The notes under the pieces were generated by a model. It was given only the letters and a program-made list of their open reading frames with translations. It was not told where the DNA came from and searched no databases. Below are positions 53,446 to 62,367 of a DNA stretch of 64,000 bases, piece after piece. The DNA is taken from assembly GCA_963747005.1 (NCBI GenBank), contig CAVVDT010000004.1, forward strand, positions 62,001-126,000. Reading direction: 5' to 3'. The position numbers and the translations under genes were made by a program. The stretch is from CAVVDT01 sp963747005. Its GTDB lineage: Bacteria; Pseudomonadota; Alphaproteobacteria; Rhizobiales; Aestuariivirgaceae. The first letter of the stretch is position 1, and each line of letters opens with the position of its first letter.

Positions 53446-53832
53446 TCAGAGCATGGTCGCGATGACCTTCTCGCACATGGCTATTTCCTGCTCCAGACGG
53501 GCGAGCATGCGGGCCCTTTCGGCCGCGGCCGCGGCAAACCCCATGGCCTCCAATCGGCCGGCGGTCTCTGCCACCCCGCCCGCTCCCAGCGCCCGGGCGG
53601 CGCCTTTCAGCGTATGGGTGGCGAACTTCCAGTCGCCAGCATTGCGGGCCCCCAGGACGGCGAGCAACTGATCGTGCATCTGAACCCGGAACAGCCCGAG
53701 CAGTTCGCGCTCCAGGTCTGCGCTGCCAAGCGTGTAGGTGCGCAAGTGATCGAGATCGAGCACGCAGGTGTTGCCGACACCCGTCTGATCGCCGGCTATC
53801 CCGTCCTGCGTGAGTTCCTTGCCAGCGTGCAT
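53446..53832 (-). CDS. Hpt (histidine phosphotransfer) domain protein
   Basis: The 128-residue protein is essentially one Hpt four-helix domain. The phospho-accepting site is in FATHTLKGAARALG, with His73, followed by AETAGRLEAMGFAA. Such proteins pass phosphate between response regulators. No histidine kinase or regulator gene is adjacent, so it is an orphan. The ATG at 53830-53832 has AGGAA upstream; the frame extends 15 codons further without a site. The 209-bp gap before the ferredoxin holds nothing recognisable. Confidence 0.88.
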   Translation of the reverse strand: MHAGKELTQDGIAGDQTGVGNTCVLDLDHLRTYTLGSADLERELLGLFRVQMHDQLLAVLGARNAGDWKFATHTLKGAARALGAGGVAETAGRLEAMGFAAAAAERARMLARLEQEIAMCEKVIATML

Positions 53833-54093
53833 GCTTCTGGTTCCTGCCTTCCGGGTGCCTGCCTCTTCACTACGCATACGTTCTAAGCGAGGGGTTTTGG
53901 AATCCTGTTAAGGGGGTTGGTGAATCAATTGCCTCGCCGGATGATTCAAAGCCGGCCACAATTTTAACCAAACTTTCACTTTTAGGAGGGAAGCGGAAGG
54001 TCAGCGGTTCATGCTGGCCAAAAGATCGGCTAGGATTTACTGTCTGCGGTAGAGGGTGAGGAGGAGGCCAACCCGTATCCCGATCCTGCAGTC

Positions 54094-54267
54094 GTGCCCG
54101 TTGCCAGCGGCGAGGAGCATGACACATTGCCGGATTTGAAGGATGTACGCCGGTTTCTCATGCGGGAGATGGCGTTCAAAGGGCTGGCCGAGACCGCACT
54201 GAAGCAACTTGCAGAACCGATTGTGCCGAACGGGTGGAAAGTCCGTCGGCTTATGGGGCGGTGTTAG
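54094..54267 (+). CDS. Possible small protein (57 residues) upstream of the giant repeat gene
   Basis: In the 457-bp gap before the giant gene, a GTG-started frame reads GEEHDTLPDLKDVRRFLMRE then AFKGLAETALKQLAEPIVPNG, a plausible charged helical protein. The frame stays open back to 54034 (LSAVEGEEEANPYPDPAVV), with no better start. There is no clear ribosome-binding site and I recognise no family. It could be a real small gene, a decayed remnant or chance. The rest of the gap (53833-54033) is AT-rich and may hold the promoter. Confidence 0.3.
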   Translation: MPVASGEEHDTLPDLKDVRRFLMREMAFKGLAETALKQLAEPIVPNGWKVRRLMGRC

Positions 54268-54289
54268 CAGAGTACGGGGTACAGGCGTC

Positions 54290-57200
54290 ATGGCTGGTAG
54301 CAAGATCGACTCCCCTAAGGAGCAGGATCGGAACGTTCGACGCGAGGCAGAGAACGGCGAACGCCCCTCCAAGCCTCAGCGTGACGATGGTCGCCGGCGC
54401 ACCAAGAACTTGCGCGCCAGGCCCGCCAACGAAAACGAGCCGGGTACCGCGTCGCTGCTGGCGCGGTTGCGCCGCCGACCCTCCTCGGCTCCGTTCTGGA
54501 TCGCCTTTCTCGTCACCCTCGTGTGGGTGATGGTGTGGGCGGCCACCTATCTGCCGGCACTTGCTGCCGGGCAGAACAGTCTGCCGCAACTCGTCAACAC
54601 CGCCATGTTCCTGCTGCTGCCGGTCGCACTGGTGTGGACGGCGACCTATCTCCTGTGGCGCGCCCAGCAGATGCGCAACGTCTCTGAAGCGCTCATCCAT
54701 GCCGCCCTCAGATTGCTGCGTCCCCAGGAGGTGGCGAGCGAGGGCCTGATGTCGGTCGCCCAGGCCGTGCGCTACGAGGTCGACAATCTGGTCGGTGGCA
54801 TCGAGCACGCCATCCAGCGCGCCGCCGAACTGGAAAACCTCGTGCATCGCGAAATTGCCAGCATGGAACGTTCGTTCGGCGCCAACGAGGATCGCATCCG
54901 CAACCTGCTGACCGGCATGCAGAACCAGCGCAGCGCCCTGCAGGAAGCAGGCGAGTTGCTGTCGACCCAGACCAACCCGCTCTTGTCGCGGCTCGAACAG
55001 AACACCGGCGAACTGGGCGTGCTGGTCAATTCGGCCTCCTCGGCGCTGGCGTCGCTGGAAACGGGCCTGAAGTCCACCTCCATCGACCTCACCCAGACCA
55101 TCGACGACCTGACCAGCCGCGCCGCCATGGCGAGCAACGAACTCGGCGGCCAGACCGCCCGCATGGACCAGATGTCGGGTGTGCTGGTCAACGAGATGCG
55201 GGTGTTCTCGCAAACCCTGGGATCACAACTGGAGACCCTGCAAGGCTCCGCACGCGCTCTCAATGTGGGTTCCAACCAGTTCCAGCGCGAAGTGCACGAG
55301 ATGGAAATGCGGGTGATCGAGACGTTGAAGGAGAGCTCCGGCGAGCTCGGCGCCGTCAATACCGAAGTGGCGCGCACCGTCGAGCGCATGACCTCCAATC
55401 TGTCGGAACAATTGCGCACCACCTCCGGCCAGTTCACCGAACTGCTGCAGTCCACCGGCGAGAACATTTCCTATCATCTCAAGTCGACGTCCTCCGATGT
55501 CGCCCAGCAGATGGAAAAGTCGGGGCTCGATGTCTCCCAGAAGATCGAGCATTCCGGCGTTGCGCTGACCGACAAGCTGCTCTCGGTGTCGGGCGAGTTC
55601 GTGCAGAACGTCGCCCAGGCCCGCGACGAGCTCTACGACTATCTCGATCGCGCCTCTACCGGCATGACCGGCAAGCTGGAAGACGTGAGCGCGGCGCTGT
55701 TTGCCCGCGTCGAGGCGGCGACCGGCGAGATGTCGTCGCGGCTCGAAGACACCTCCGGCGTGCTGTTCAGCCGGGTGGCCGAGGCCACCGGTCAGATGTC
55801 GGACCATCTCGATCAGTCGACCGAACGGCTGGCCGGCAGCATCGATTCAACCTCGACCAAGATGGTCGGGCGGCTGGAGACGGCTACCTCGAAGCTCTCC
55901 GAACTGCTCGAAGTTGCCTCAAGCCAGATGACGTCGCGCCTCGAGCAGACGACGACGCAACTGGCCGGTCGCCTCGACAGCACATCGAGCGAACTGGCCA
56001 ACCATCTCGATGCCGCATCGAGCGATATTTTCGCACGCCTGTCGGGTATCACCGAGGATATTGCCGGTCGCATCGAGACCACCTCCGGCGACCTGACGGA
56101 GCGGTTGATCACCACCTCCGGCGACGTCGCCGTGCGGCTGGAAACCACTTCGGGCCAACTGACCGATCGCCTGGAAAGCGTCTCCGGGGCCATAGCCGAG
56201 AGATTGGAAGGCACATCGGGTGAATTGACCGGCCGTCTGGAGGTCGCCGCGACCACCATTGCCGAGCGGCTGGAAACCACTTCGGGCGATCTCACCGGTC
56301 GGCTTGAAAGCGCATCAGGTGAAATTGCCAAGCGGCTGGAAGTGACTTCGGATGATCTCACCGGCCGGCTTGAAAGCACATCGGGCGAGATTACCCAGCG
56401 GCTGGAGGTCACATCGGGTGAGCTCACCGATCGGCTTGAAAGCACATCAGGTGAAATTACCCGGCGGCTGGAGGCCACTTCTGGCGGCCTCACCGTCCGG
56501 CTTGAAAGTGCATCGGACGAGATTGCCCAGCGGCTGGAAGCCACCTCGGGTCAACTCACCGGTCGGCTTGAAAGCGCATCTGATGAGATTGCCAAGCGGC
56601 TCGAAACCACCTCCGGTGAACTCGCCGGCCGCCTCGAGCATGTCTCCGGTACCATAGCCGAGCGGCTGGAGACCACATCGAGTGACCTGACCGGCCGGCT
56701 GGAAGTCGCCTCCGGCGACATCGCTGCACGACTGGAGAACACCTCCGACGAACTGGCTTCGCGGCTGGACAGTTCCGCCGTGCAGATCACCGACCGCTTG
56801 TCACGGACCTCAAGCGAGGTCACCGACCGGCTGGATCAGACATCGGGCACCATCGCCGGACGGTTGGAAACGACGTCGGACGAACTCGCCTCGCGGCTCG
56901 ATGCCTCGTCGATCCAGATCACCGAGCGCCTGTCGAAAACCTCCAGCGAGGTCAGCGAGCGGCTCGATTCGTCCGCCCACGACATGCTTGAGCGCCTCGA
57001 TGGCACCACCAGCCAGATCACCCAGTATTTCGACAACGCGACCGGCGAACTGACCGGCCGGCTGGCCGACACGTCCCTGCGCCTTCTCGACCAGATCGAC
57101 GAGGCCTCGGGCAGCATGGCCATCCGCCTCGACGACACCACCTCAAAACTGGCCGGCCAGCTCGACAAGGCCTCCGGCGACATGACCACCCGCCTCGCCG

Positions 57201-59503
57201 ACACGGCATCCAAGGTCACCGGCCAGCTGGGGGTGGCATCGGAAGAACTTTCGGGCCGACTGGTCGAGGCCGCCGGCGAAATAACCGACAAGCTCGACCA
57301 TGCCTCGGGCGAGATGACGGCGCGCCTGGATGCCACCACCAGCCGCCTCACCGGCGATCTGGAGCGCACATCGAACCTCCTGACGACGCAGCTCTCGACC
57401 ACCACGGCGAACATGAACGAGCGCCTCGAAGGCGTCAGTTCCGACCTGATCAGCCGCCTGGAGACCACCTCGACCGGCCTGACCTCGCGTCTCAACACCG
57501 TGTCCGACGACCTGAGCGGCGAACTCGAACGCGCCTCGCGTGCCCTGTCGCGGCACCTGGATGAAACCACCGGCCGGCTCAACGACGAGCTCGACACCAC
57601 CGCCAACAAGCTCATCGATCGTCTCGATTCGACATCCAGCGGCGTGACCACGCGGCTTGCCGATGTCTCCGGTGTGATGTCCTCGTCGCTGGAAGAGACC
57701 ATCAAGCGCCTGCACGGTCATCTCGACAAGACCAATGCGGCCATATCCGAGCGCTTCAAGTCGACCTCGGTGCAACTCACCAAGACACTGGACGAAGCCG
57801 GCGAGACCATGTTCATGCGCCTCGATACGACGTCGAAGGACCTGGGCCACCGCCTCGACGAGGCCGCCTCGCTGCTTGACAAGGTCACGTCAAATATCTC
57901 CACGCGCTTCGATGGATCGAGCGAGCGCTTCGCCGGCCTCATGGAGACCGAGAGCAATCGCATCATCTCCGAGCTTGGCAATGCCAGCGCCGCCTTTTCC
58001 GACGGCCTGGAGGAAAGCACCCGCCTCATCACCGGTCGCTTCGAGCAGACCACCGGCGCCCTCAGGCAGCGCATCGACCAGGCGGCTGAGGAAATGGAGG
58101 CCCGCACCGGCCAGACCGCACGCCGTCTCGACGATGCCGGTCAGAAATTCTCCGAGCATGTCGCCAAGGCCAATACCTATCTGGGAGAGAAGCTCGGCGA
58201 ATCCGCCGGTGAACTGGACGAGAAGCTGGAGGACATCACCCTCAAGCTCACCGGCCGCCTGGAAAGCACCGCCGGCAAGGTGACGGGTCGCCTGACCGAT
58301 GCTTCGGCCGTTGTCGAGCGTTCAGTCGATCGCTTCAACACCGAGGTGGAGAAGGTCCTCACCAACCGCGAGGATATCCTGTCCGACGTGGTGGAGATGC
58401 TCGCCAACCGCGCCGAGGACCTCGATTCCATGATGCGCAATTACGTCACCCTGGTAGAGGAGTTGCTGAACCGCACCCAGACCCGTTCGGAAGAACTCGC
58501 CCGCGTTATTGCCGCCCAGACCAGCGCCGCCGCCGACAGCCTGCATAACGAGATCCGCCGCATGGAGGAGACCTCCGACAAGCAGATCTCCGAGGCGGCG
58601 CGGGCCCTGCGCGAGCAGCACGAGAAGGTTGCGGCATCACTGGCCGAGATGCTCGCTGCCTCCAGCGGCGAGTTCGGCAACACGGCACGCGATATGCGCG
58701 CGACCGCCCAGCAGGTGGTCAAGGACATCGATTTCGCCCGTGGTGAGCTGAAGCGCGCCATTCTCGAACTGCCCGACGAGACCCGTGCCAACGCCGATGC
58801 CATGCGCCGTGTCGTCGCCGACCAGATCACCGCACTCACCGCCCTTGCCGATGTGGTCAAGCGCCAGTCGGGTCTGGCCAACCTGTCGGGACCGGGCATC
58901 TACCTGCCACCCGATGATCGAGGACCCGCGCCGGGAAAATCTAAGGGCACCCCGTCCGCTGCTCCCCAGAATGGGACGCCGGGTGCCCCTCAAAAGACCC
59001 ACGGGAGCAATGGCGGCGACAGCGAGATCCGCGGCCGCCCGGTCGATGCCCTGATCAGCCAGCCCTCGCCCGAGGGCAGCGCGAACCTGATGCCGCAACT
59101 TGCCGAAGGCAATGGCAAGGCCGCGACAGGTGGCCTGTCGCGCCGCACCCAGCAACTGGTGAACAAGCTCAATGCGGCCTCGCGCGCCCTCCTGGAAGGC
59201 ATCGAGGGCAAACTGCCCGCCGACCTGGAGAAGCGCTACGCAGCCGGCGAGGAACATGTGTTTGCCCAACGCCTCTACCAGATGCGCAGTCCCCGCCTGC
59301 AGCAGACCCTGACCCGGCGCTATGCCGGCGAGCGCCTGGTGAAGGCCCGCATCGACGACTTCATCCGCCTGTTCGAAACGCTGCTCGATACAGTGGCCGA
59401 CCAGCCGCGCGGCAACGACATGATCGATGCCTGCCTCGCGTCAGAAAGCGGCAAGGTCTATATCTCGCTGGCCCAGGCGACCGGTCGCCTGAGCGCCGCT
59501 TAG
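54290..59503 (+). CDS. Giant hendecad-repeat membrane protein, GPR/RgsE-like (polar growth)
   Basis: The 1737-residue protein has a basic, disordered N-terminus and two membrane helices (about 69-93 and 101-124). A very long helical region (about 150-1500) follows, whose central part (about 390-1380) repeats an 11-residue unit of the type LExTSGELTGR. A short linker and a conserved C-terminal helical domain (VNKLNAASRALLEGIEGKLP, then ASESGKVYISLAQATGRLS) complete it. Two N-terminal membrane helices followed by an apolipoprotein-like rod is the layout of the growth pole ring protein GPR of Agrobacterium and RgsE of Sinorhizobium, which organise unipolar growth. This is assignment by architecture. 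Confidence 0.75.
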   Translation: MAGSKIDSPKEQDRNVRREAENGERPSKPQRDDGRRRTKNLRARPANENEPGTASLLARLRRRPSSAPFWIAFLVTLVWVMVWAATYLPALAAGQNSLPQLVNTAMFLLLPVALVWTATYLLWRAQQMRNVSEALIHAALRLLRPQEVASEGLMSVAQAVRYEVDNLVGGIEHAIQRAAELENLVHREIASMERSFGANEDRIRNLLTGMQNQRSALQEAGELLSTQTNPLLSRLEQNTGELGVLVNSASSALASLETGLKSTSIDLTQTIDDLTSRAAMASNELGGQTARMDQMSGVLVNEMRVFSQTLGSQLETLQGSARALNVGSNQFQREVHEMEMRVIETLKESSGELGAVNTEVARTVERMTSNLSEQLRTTSGQFTELLQSTGENISYHLKSTSSDVAQQMEKSGLDVSQKIEHSGVALTDKLLSVSGEFVQNVAQARDELYDYLDRASTGMTGKLEDVSAALFARVEAATGEMSSRLEDTSGVLFSRVAEATGQMSDHLDQSTERLAGSIDSTSTKMVGRLETATSKLSELLEVASSQMTSRLEQTTTQLAGRLDSTSSELANHLDAASSDIFARLSGITEDIAGRIETTSGDLTERLITTSGDVAVRLETTSGQLTDRLESVSGAIAERLEGTSGELTGRLEVAATTIAERLETTSGDLTGRLESASGEIAKRLEVTSDDLTGRLESTSGEITQRLEVTSGELTDRLESTSGEITRRLEATSGGLTVRLESASDEIAQRLEATSGQLTGRLESASDEIAKRLETTSGELAGRLEHVSGTIAERLETTSSDLTGRLEVASGDIAARLENTSDELASRLDSSAVQITDRLSRTSSEVTDRLDQTSGTIAGRLETTSDELASRLDASSIQITERLSKTSSEVSERLDSSAHDMLERLDGTTSQITQYFDNATGELTGRLADTSLRLLDQIDEASGSMAIRLDDTTSKLAGQLDKASGDMTTRLADTASKVTGQLGVASEELSGRLVEAAGEITDKLDHASGEMTARLDATTSRLTGDLERTSNLLTTQLSTTTANMNERLEGVSSDLISRLETTSTGLTSRLNTVSDDLSGELERASRALSRHLDETTGRLNDELDTTANKLIDRLDSTSSGVTTRLADVSGVMSSSLEETIKRLHGHLDKTNAAISERFKSTSVQLTKTLDEAGETMFMRLDTTSKDLGHRLDEAASLLDKVTSNISTRFDGSSERFAGLMETESNRIISELGNASAAFSDGLEESTRLITGRFEQTTGALRQRIDQAAEEMEARTGQTARRLDDAGQKFSEHVAKANTYLGEKLGESAGELDEKLEDITLKLTGRLESTAGKVTGRLTDASAVVERSVDRFNTEVEKVLTNREDILSDVVEMLANRAEDLDSMMRNYVTLVEELLNRTQTRSEELARVIAAQTSAAADSLHNEIRRMEETSDKQISEAARALREQHEKVAASLAEMLAASSGEFGNTARDMRATAQQVVKDIDFARGELKRAILELPDETRANADAMRRVVADQITALTALADVVKRQSGLANLSGPGIYLPPDDRGPAPGKSKGTPSAAPQNGTPGAPQKTHGSNGGDSEIRGRPVDALISQPSPEGSANLMPQLAEGNGKAATGGLSRRTQQLVNKLNAASRALLEGIEGKLPADLEKRYAAGEEHVFAQRLYQMRSPRLQQTLTRRYAGERLVKARIDDFIRLFETLLDTVADQPRGNDMIDACLASESGKVYISLAQATGRLSAA
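56190..56720 (+). repeat. Tandem 66-bp (2 x 33-bp) coding repeats
   Basis: Within the giant gene the DNA repeats with a 33-bp period, and pairs of units form a clearer 66-bp period with blocks such as CGGCTTGAAAGC, GGTGAAATTGCC and AAGCGGCTGGA recurring about eight times. The protein unit is 11 residues, 22 for the pair. The near identity at DNA level points to recent expansion by unequal recombination or slippage. Confidence 0.85.
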
Positions 59504-59591
59504 AGGATTGCCGCCGCGGTGCCCCATCCCCTTGAATCCGGGTGGGCGCCGTGTTCAATAGCGCGTCTGCACTTGAGTTCTGAGCCCCCCG

Positions 59592-60605
59592 ATGGACATC
59601 GCCAAGCCCTATCTCCTGTTCCTCGGCGACGTCGCCGATAATCTCGCCGCCAAGACCGCCCACGGCATCGTCGACTGGCGCCCGGAATGGTGCATCGGCC
59701 AGTTGCGCCTCCCCGGCTGCAAGGCTGATTGTGGCATCGCCGACATGAGCATCGCCGAGGCCGCATCGAAGGGCGTGAAGACCATGGTGGTCGGCGTGGT
59801 CAACGCCGGTGGTGTCCTGCCCGACCACTGGATCGCCTCCATCATCGAGGCGCTCGATGCCGGCCTCGATATCGCCACCGGCCTGCACAAGCGCTTGTCC
59901 TCGATCCCGGCCATCGCCGAAGCGGCCGGCCGCAACGGCCGCAGGCTGCATGATGTGCGCTTTTCCGATGTCGCCTTCGCCACCGGCAAGGGAACGAAGC
60001 GTTCGGGGCTCAGGCTCCTCACCGTCGGCACCGACTGCTCGGTAGGCAAGAAATACGCCGCTCTCGCGTTGGAGCAGGAGATGCGCAAACGCGGGATGAA
60101 GGCCGACTTCCGCGCCACCGGGCAGACCGGCGTGTTCATTTCCGGGCGCGGCGCCGCCATCGACGCGGTGGTCGCCGACTTCATCTCCGGTGCCGCCGAA
60201 TGGCTGTCGCCGGCCGCCGAGCCCGATCACTGGGACGTGGTGGAAGGCCAGGGCTCGCTGTTCCATCCCTCTTTCGCCGGGGTGACACTGGGCCTCCTGC
60301 ACGGCGCCCAACCCGATGCCTTCGTGGTTTGCCACGAGCCCACCCGCACCACCATGCGCGGTGTCAAGCACCCCCTTCCCTCCATCGCCGATGTCATCGA
60401 GCGCACCATCTTGGAAGGTCGCCTCACCAACCCGGCCATCCGCTGCATCGGCATCGCCATCAACACCGAGGCCCTCGATGATGCCGCGGCGAGGGCCTGC
60501 CTTGCCGCCGCCGCCGCCGCCGCCGAATACAACCTGCCGGCAGTCGATCCCATCCGCACCGGGGTCGGACCCATCGTCGATGAAATTCAGCGACAATTCC
60601 CGTGA
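59592..60605 (+). CDS. dgcN: DUF1611 protein, DgcN type (D-glutamate utilisation)
   Basis: The 337-residue protein has DUF1611 features: KPYLLFLGDVADNLAAKTAHG at the start (partial), a P-loop-like LRLLTVGTDCSVGKKYAALAL, ATGQTGVFISGRGAAIDAVV and VEGQGSLFHPSFAGVTLGLLHG. In marine bacteria and others, DgcN is reported as an acetyltransferase that acts on D-glutamate before DgcA racemises the N-acetyl form. The pairing with the next gene, overlapped as GTGA, supports this call strongly. Confidence 0.85.
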   Translation: MDIAKPYLLFLGDVADNLAAKTAHGIVDWRPEWCIGQLRLPGCKADCGIADMSIAEAASKGVKTMVVGVVNAGGVLPDHWIASIIEALDAGLDIATGLHKRLSSIPAIAEAAGRNGRRLHDVRFSDVAFATGKGTKRSGLRLLTVGTDCSVGKKYAALALEQEMRKRGMKADFRATGQTGVFISGRGAAIDAVVADFISGAAEWLSPAAEPDHWDVVEGQGSLFHPSFAGVTLGLLHGAQPDAFVVCHEPTRTTMRGVKHPLPSIADVIERTILEGRLTNPAIRCIGIAINTEALDDAAARACLAAAAAAAEYNLPAVDPIRTGVGPIVDEIQRQFP

Positions 60606-61582
60606 AGCTCACCGTCGCCCATGAGAGCTGGCCGATAGCCGGCAAGTTCACCATCTCGCGCGGCTCGAGGACCACGTCGGAAGTGATCGTCGTCACCGTG
60701 GAGGACGACGGTGCCGTCGGACGCGGCGAGGGATTGCCCTACCCGCGCTACGACGAGACGGTCGCAGGCGCAATCGCCGCCATCGAGGCTGCCCGTCCGG
60801 CGATAGAAGCCGGCATCGTGCGCGCCGAGATCGCCAGTCTGGTGGCGCCCAGGGCCGCCCGCAATGCGCTCGATTGCGCCTTGTGGGACCTTGAGGCCAA
60901 GCGCAGCGGCACACCCGTATGGCGCCTTGCCGGCCTCGAGGAGCCGTGCCCGCTCACCACCGCCTATACTCTCAGCCTCGATACACCGGAGGCCATGGGT
61001 GCCGCTGCCGCGAAGGCCGCCGGCCGCCCGCTGCTCAAGCTCAAGCTCGGCGGACCTGAAGATGCCGCGCGGCTGCGCGCCGTGCGCCAGGCCGCCCCTG
61101 AGGCGCGCCTTATCGTCGATGCCAACGAGGGCTGGAACCCGGCCGACCTGCCGCATCTGCTGGCGGTCGCCGCCCATCTCGGGGTCGAACTGGTCGAGCA
61201 ACCCCTGCCGGCAGGCAACGACGGGGCCCTGCGCCATCTGAAGGATCGGCCCGTGCCAATCTGCGCCGACGAGGCGGCCCACGATGTGGCAGGCCTCGAT
61301 CAACTGGTGGGCAAGTACGACGCGATCAACATCAAGCTCGACAAGACCGGCGGCCTCACCGGGGCGCTGGCGCTGGCGCGCGCCGCCCAGGACAAGGGCT
61401 TTGTGCTGATGACCGGCTGCATGGTCGCCACCTCGCTCGCCATGGCACCGGCCATGCTGATCGGTCAGCTTTCGCAAGTGGTCGACCTCGACGGCCCGTT
61501 GCTGCTGGCCCGCGACCGCACACCCGGCATCGCTTACGACGGCAGCCTCATGTACCCGCCTCCGCGCGAATTGTGGGGGTAG
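60602..61582 (+). CDS. dgcA: Enolase-superfamily N-acetyl-D-glutamate racemase, DgcA type
   Basis: The 326-residue protein is an enolase-superfamily member of the dipeptide epimerase group. It has LLKLKLGG with the K-x-K catalytic lysine, the metal ligands in LIVDANEGW, VEQPLPAGND and PICADEAAHD, and INIKLDKTGG with the second catalytic lysine. Such lysine pairs do 1,1-proton transfer. With DgcN encoded just upstream (GTGA overlap) it fits the D-glutamate catabolism pair. A dipeptide epimerase role is the alternative. The start is GTG. Confidence 0.87.
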   Translation: MKLTVAHESWPIAGKFTISRGSRTTSEVIVVTVEDDGAVGRGEGLPYPRYDETVAGAIAAIEAARPAIEAGIVRAEIASLVAPRAARNALDCALWDLEAKRSGTPVWRLAGLEEPCPLTTAYTLSLDTPEAMGAAAAKAAGRPLLKLKLGGPEDAARLRAVRQAAPEARLIVDANEGWNPADLPHLLAVAAHLGVELVEQPLPAGNDGALRHLKDRPVPICADEAAHDVAGLDQLVGKYDAINIKLDKTGGLTGALALARAAQDKGFVLMTGCMVATSLAMAPAMLIGQLSQVVDLDGPLLLARDRTPGIAYDGSLMYPPPRELWG

Positions 61583-61599
61583 CCCTGAAGGAGGAAGCC

Positions 61600-62151
61600 A
61601 TGCGCTGGCGATGCGTCCATCACGTCGAATTCTCGGTTCTCGACTACGATCGATCGATCGCCTTCTATGACGCGATGTTCGGCTGGCTGGGCTACAAGAG
61701 CTTCTGGACCCTCGATCTGGGCTATCGTTCGACCTACTACTTGGCCCGTTTCCCCATCCCGCACAGCTATATCGGCATCCAGCCGGCGCAATCAGGGGCA
61801 AAGCTCGACCACGCCCGGCGCGCCACCGGCATCCACCACATCGCCCTGTGGGCCAGGAACCGCGTCGAAGTGGATGCTTTCCACCGCGATTTCCTCGTGG
61901 CCAGAGACATCCCCATCAGCGTTGCCCCCGCCACATACGACATCTATGCCCCCGGCTATTATGCCGTCTTCTTCGATGATCCGATCAACGGTATCCATTG
62001 GGAACTGGCGCACACACCGCGCATCCCCTCACCCGCCGCCTACCTCAGATGGACCCGAGCCCTGAAGTCGGCGGCGCTTGCGCATCCGGAATGGAAGCAG
62101 CCGCCGATCAGGCTGGCCATGCGCCCGCTGCCGTCGAAAGACGCCGGATGA
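61600..62151 (+). CDS. VOC-family protein downstream of dgcA
   Basis: The 183-residue protein has the glyoxalase/VOC pattern: VHHVEFSVLDYDRSIAFYDAMFGW with the first His (partial), TGIHHIALWARNRVEVDAFH with the second, and YAVFFDDPINGIHWELAH with the acidic ligand. It begins 17 bp after dgcA with a perfect AAGGAGG site, so it is probably in the dgcNA operon. No role in D-glutamate use is known to me. Confidence 0.85.
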   Translation: MRWRCVHHVEFSVLDYDRSIAFYDAMFGWLGYKSFWTLDLGYRSTYYLARFPIPHSYIGIQPAQSGAKLDHARRATGIHHIALWARNRVEVDAFHRDFLVARDIPISVAPATYDIYAPGYYAVFFDDPINGIHWELAHTPRIPSPAAYLRWTRALKSAALAHPEWKQPPIRLAMRPLPSKDAG

Positions 62152-62367
62152 CGGCGCACCGGGCTTGAATCATTTTCGCCACCGCTCACCGCAACCTCCT
62201 GCTTTATAGCGATTTTTCCATCTGCCCCAGGGTCGCGCCGAAGGCCGTCTGGTCCGGCTAACCAAACGCTAACCAGTTTTGCCGAATAATCCGGCCATCG
62301 AGGACGGCGTATTTGCCCCGAGCTGATGCGCCCGGTCCCGTGGCACGTCTGTAGACTGGGGCACGAA

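Noticed and set aside
56190..56720. Regular repeats that could look like a CRISPR array
   Set aside because: The repeats are contiguous, in frame and protein-coding with an 11-residue period. There are no unique spacers or cas genes.
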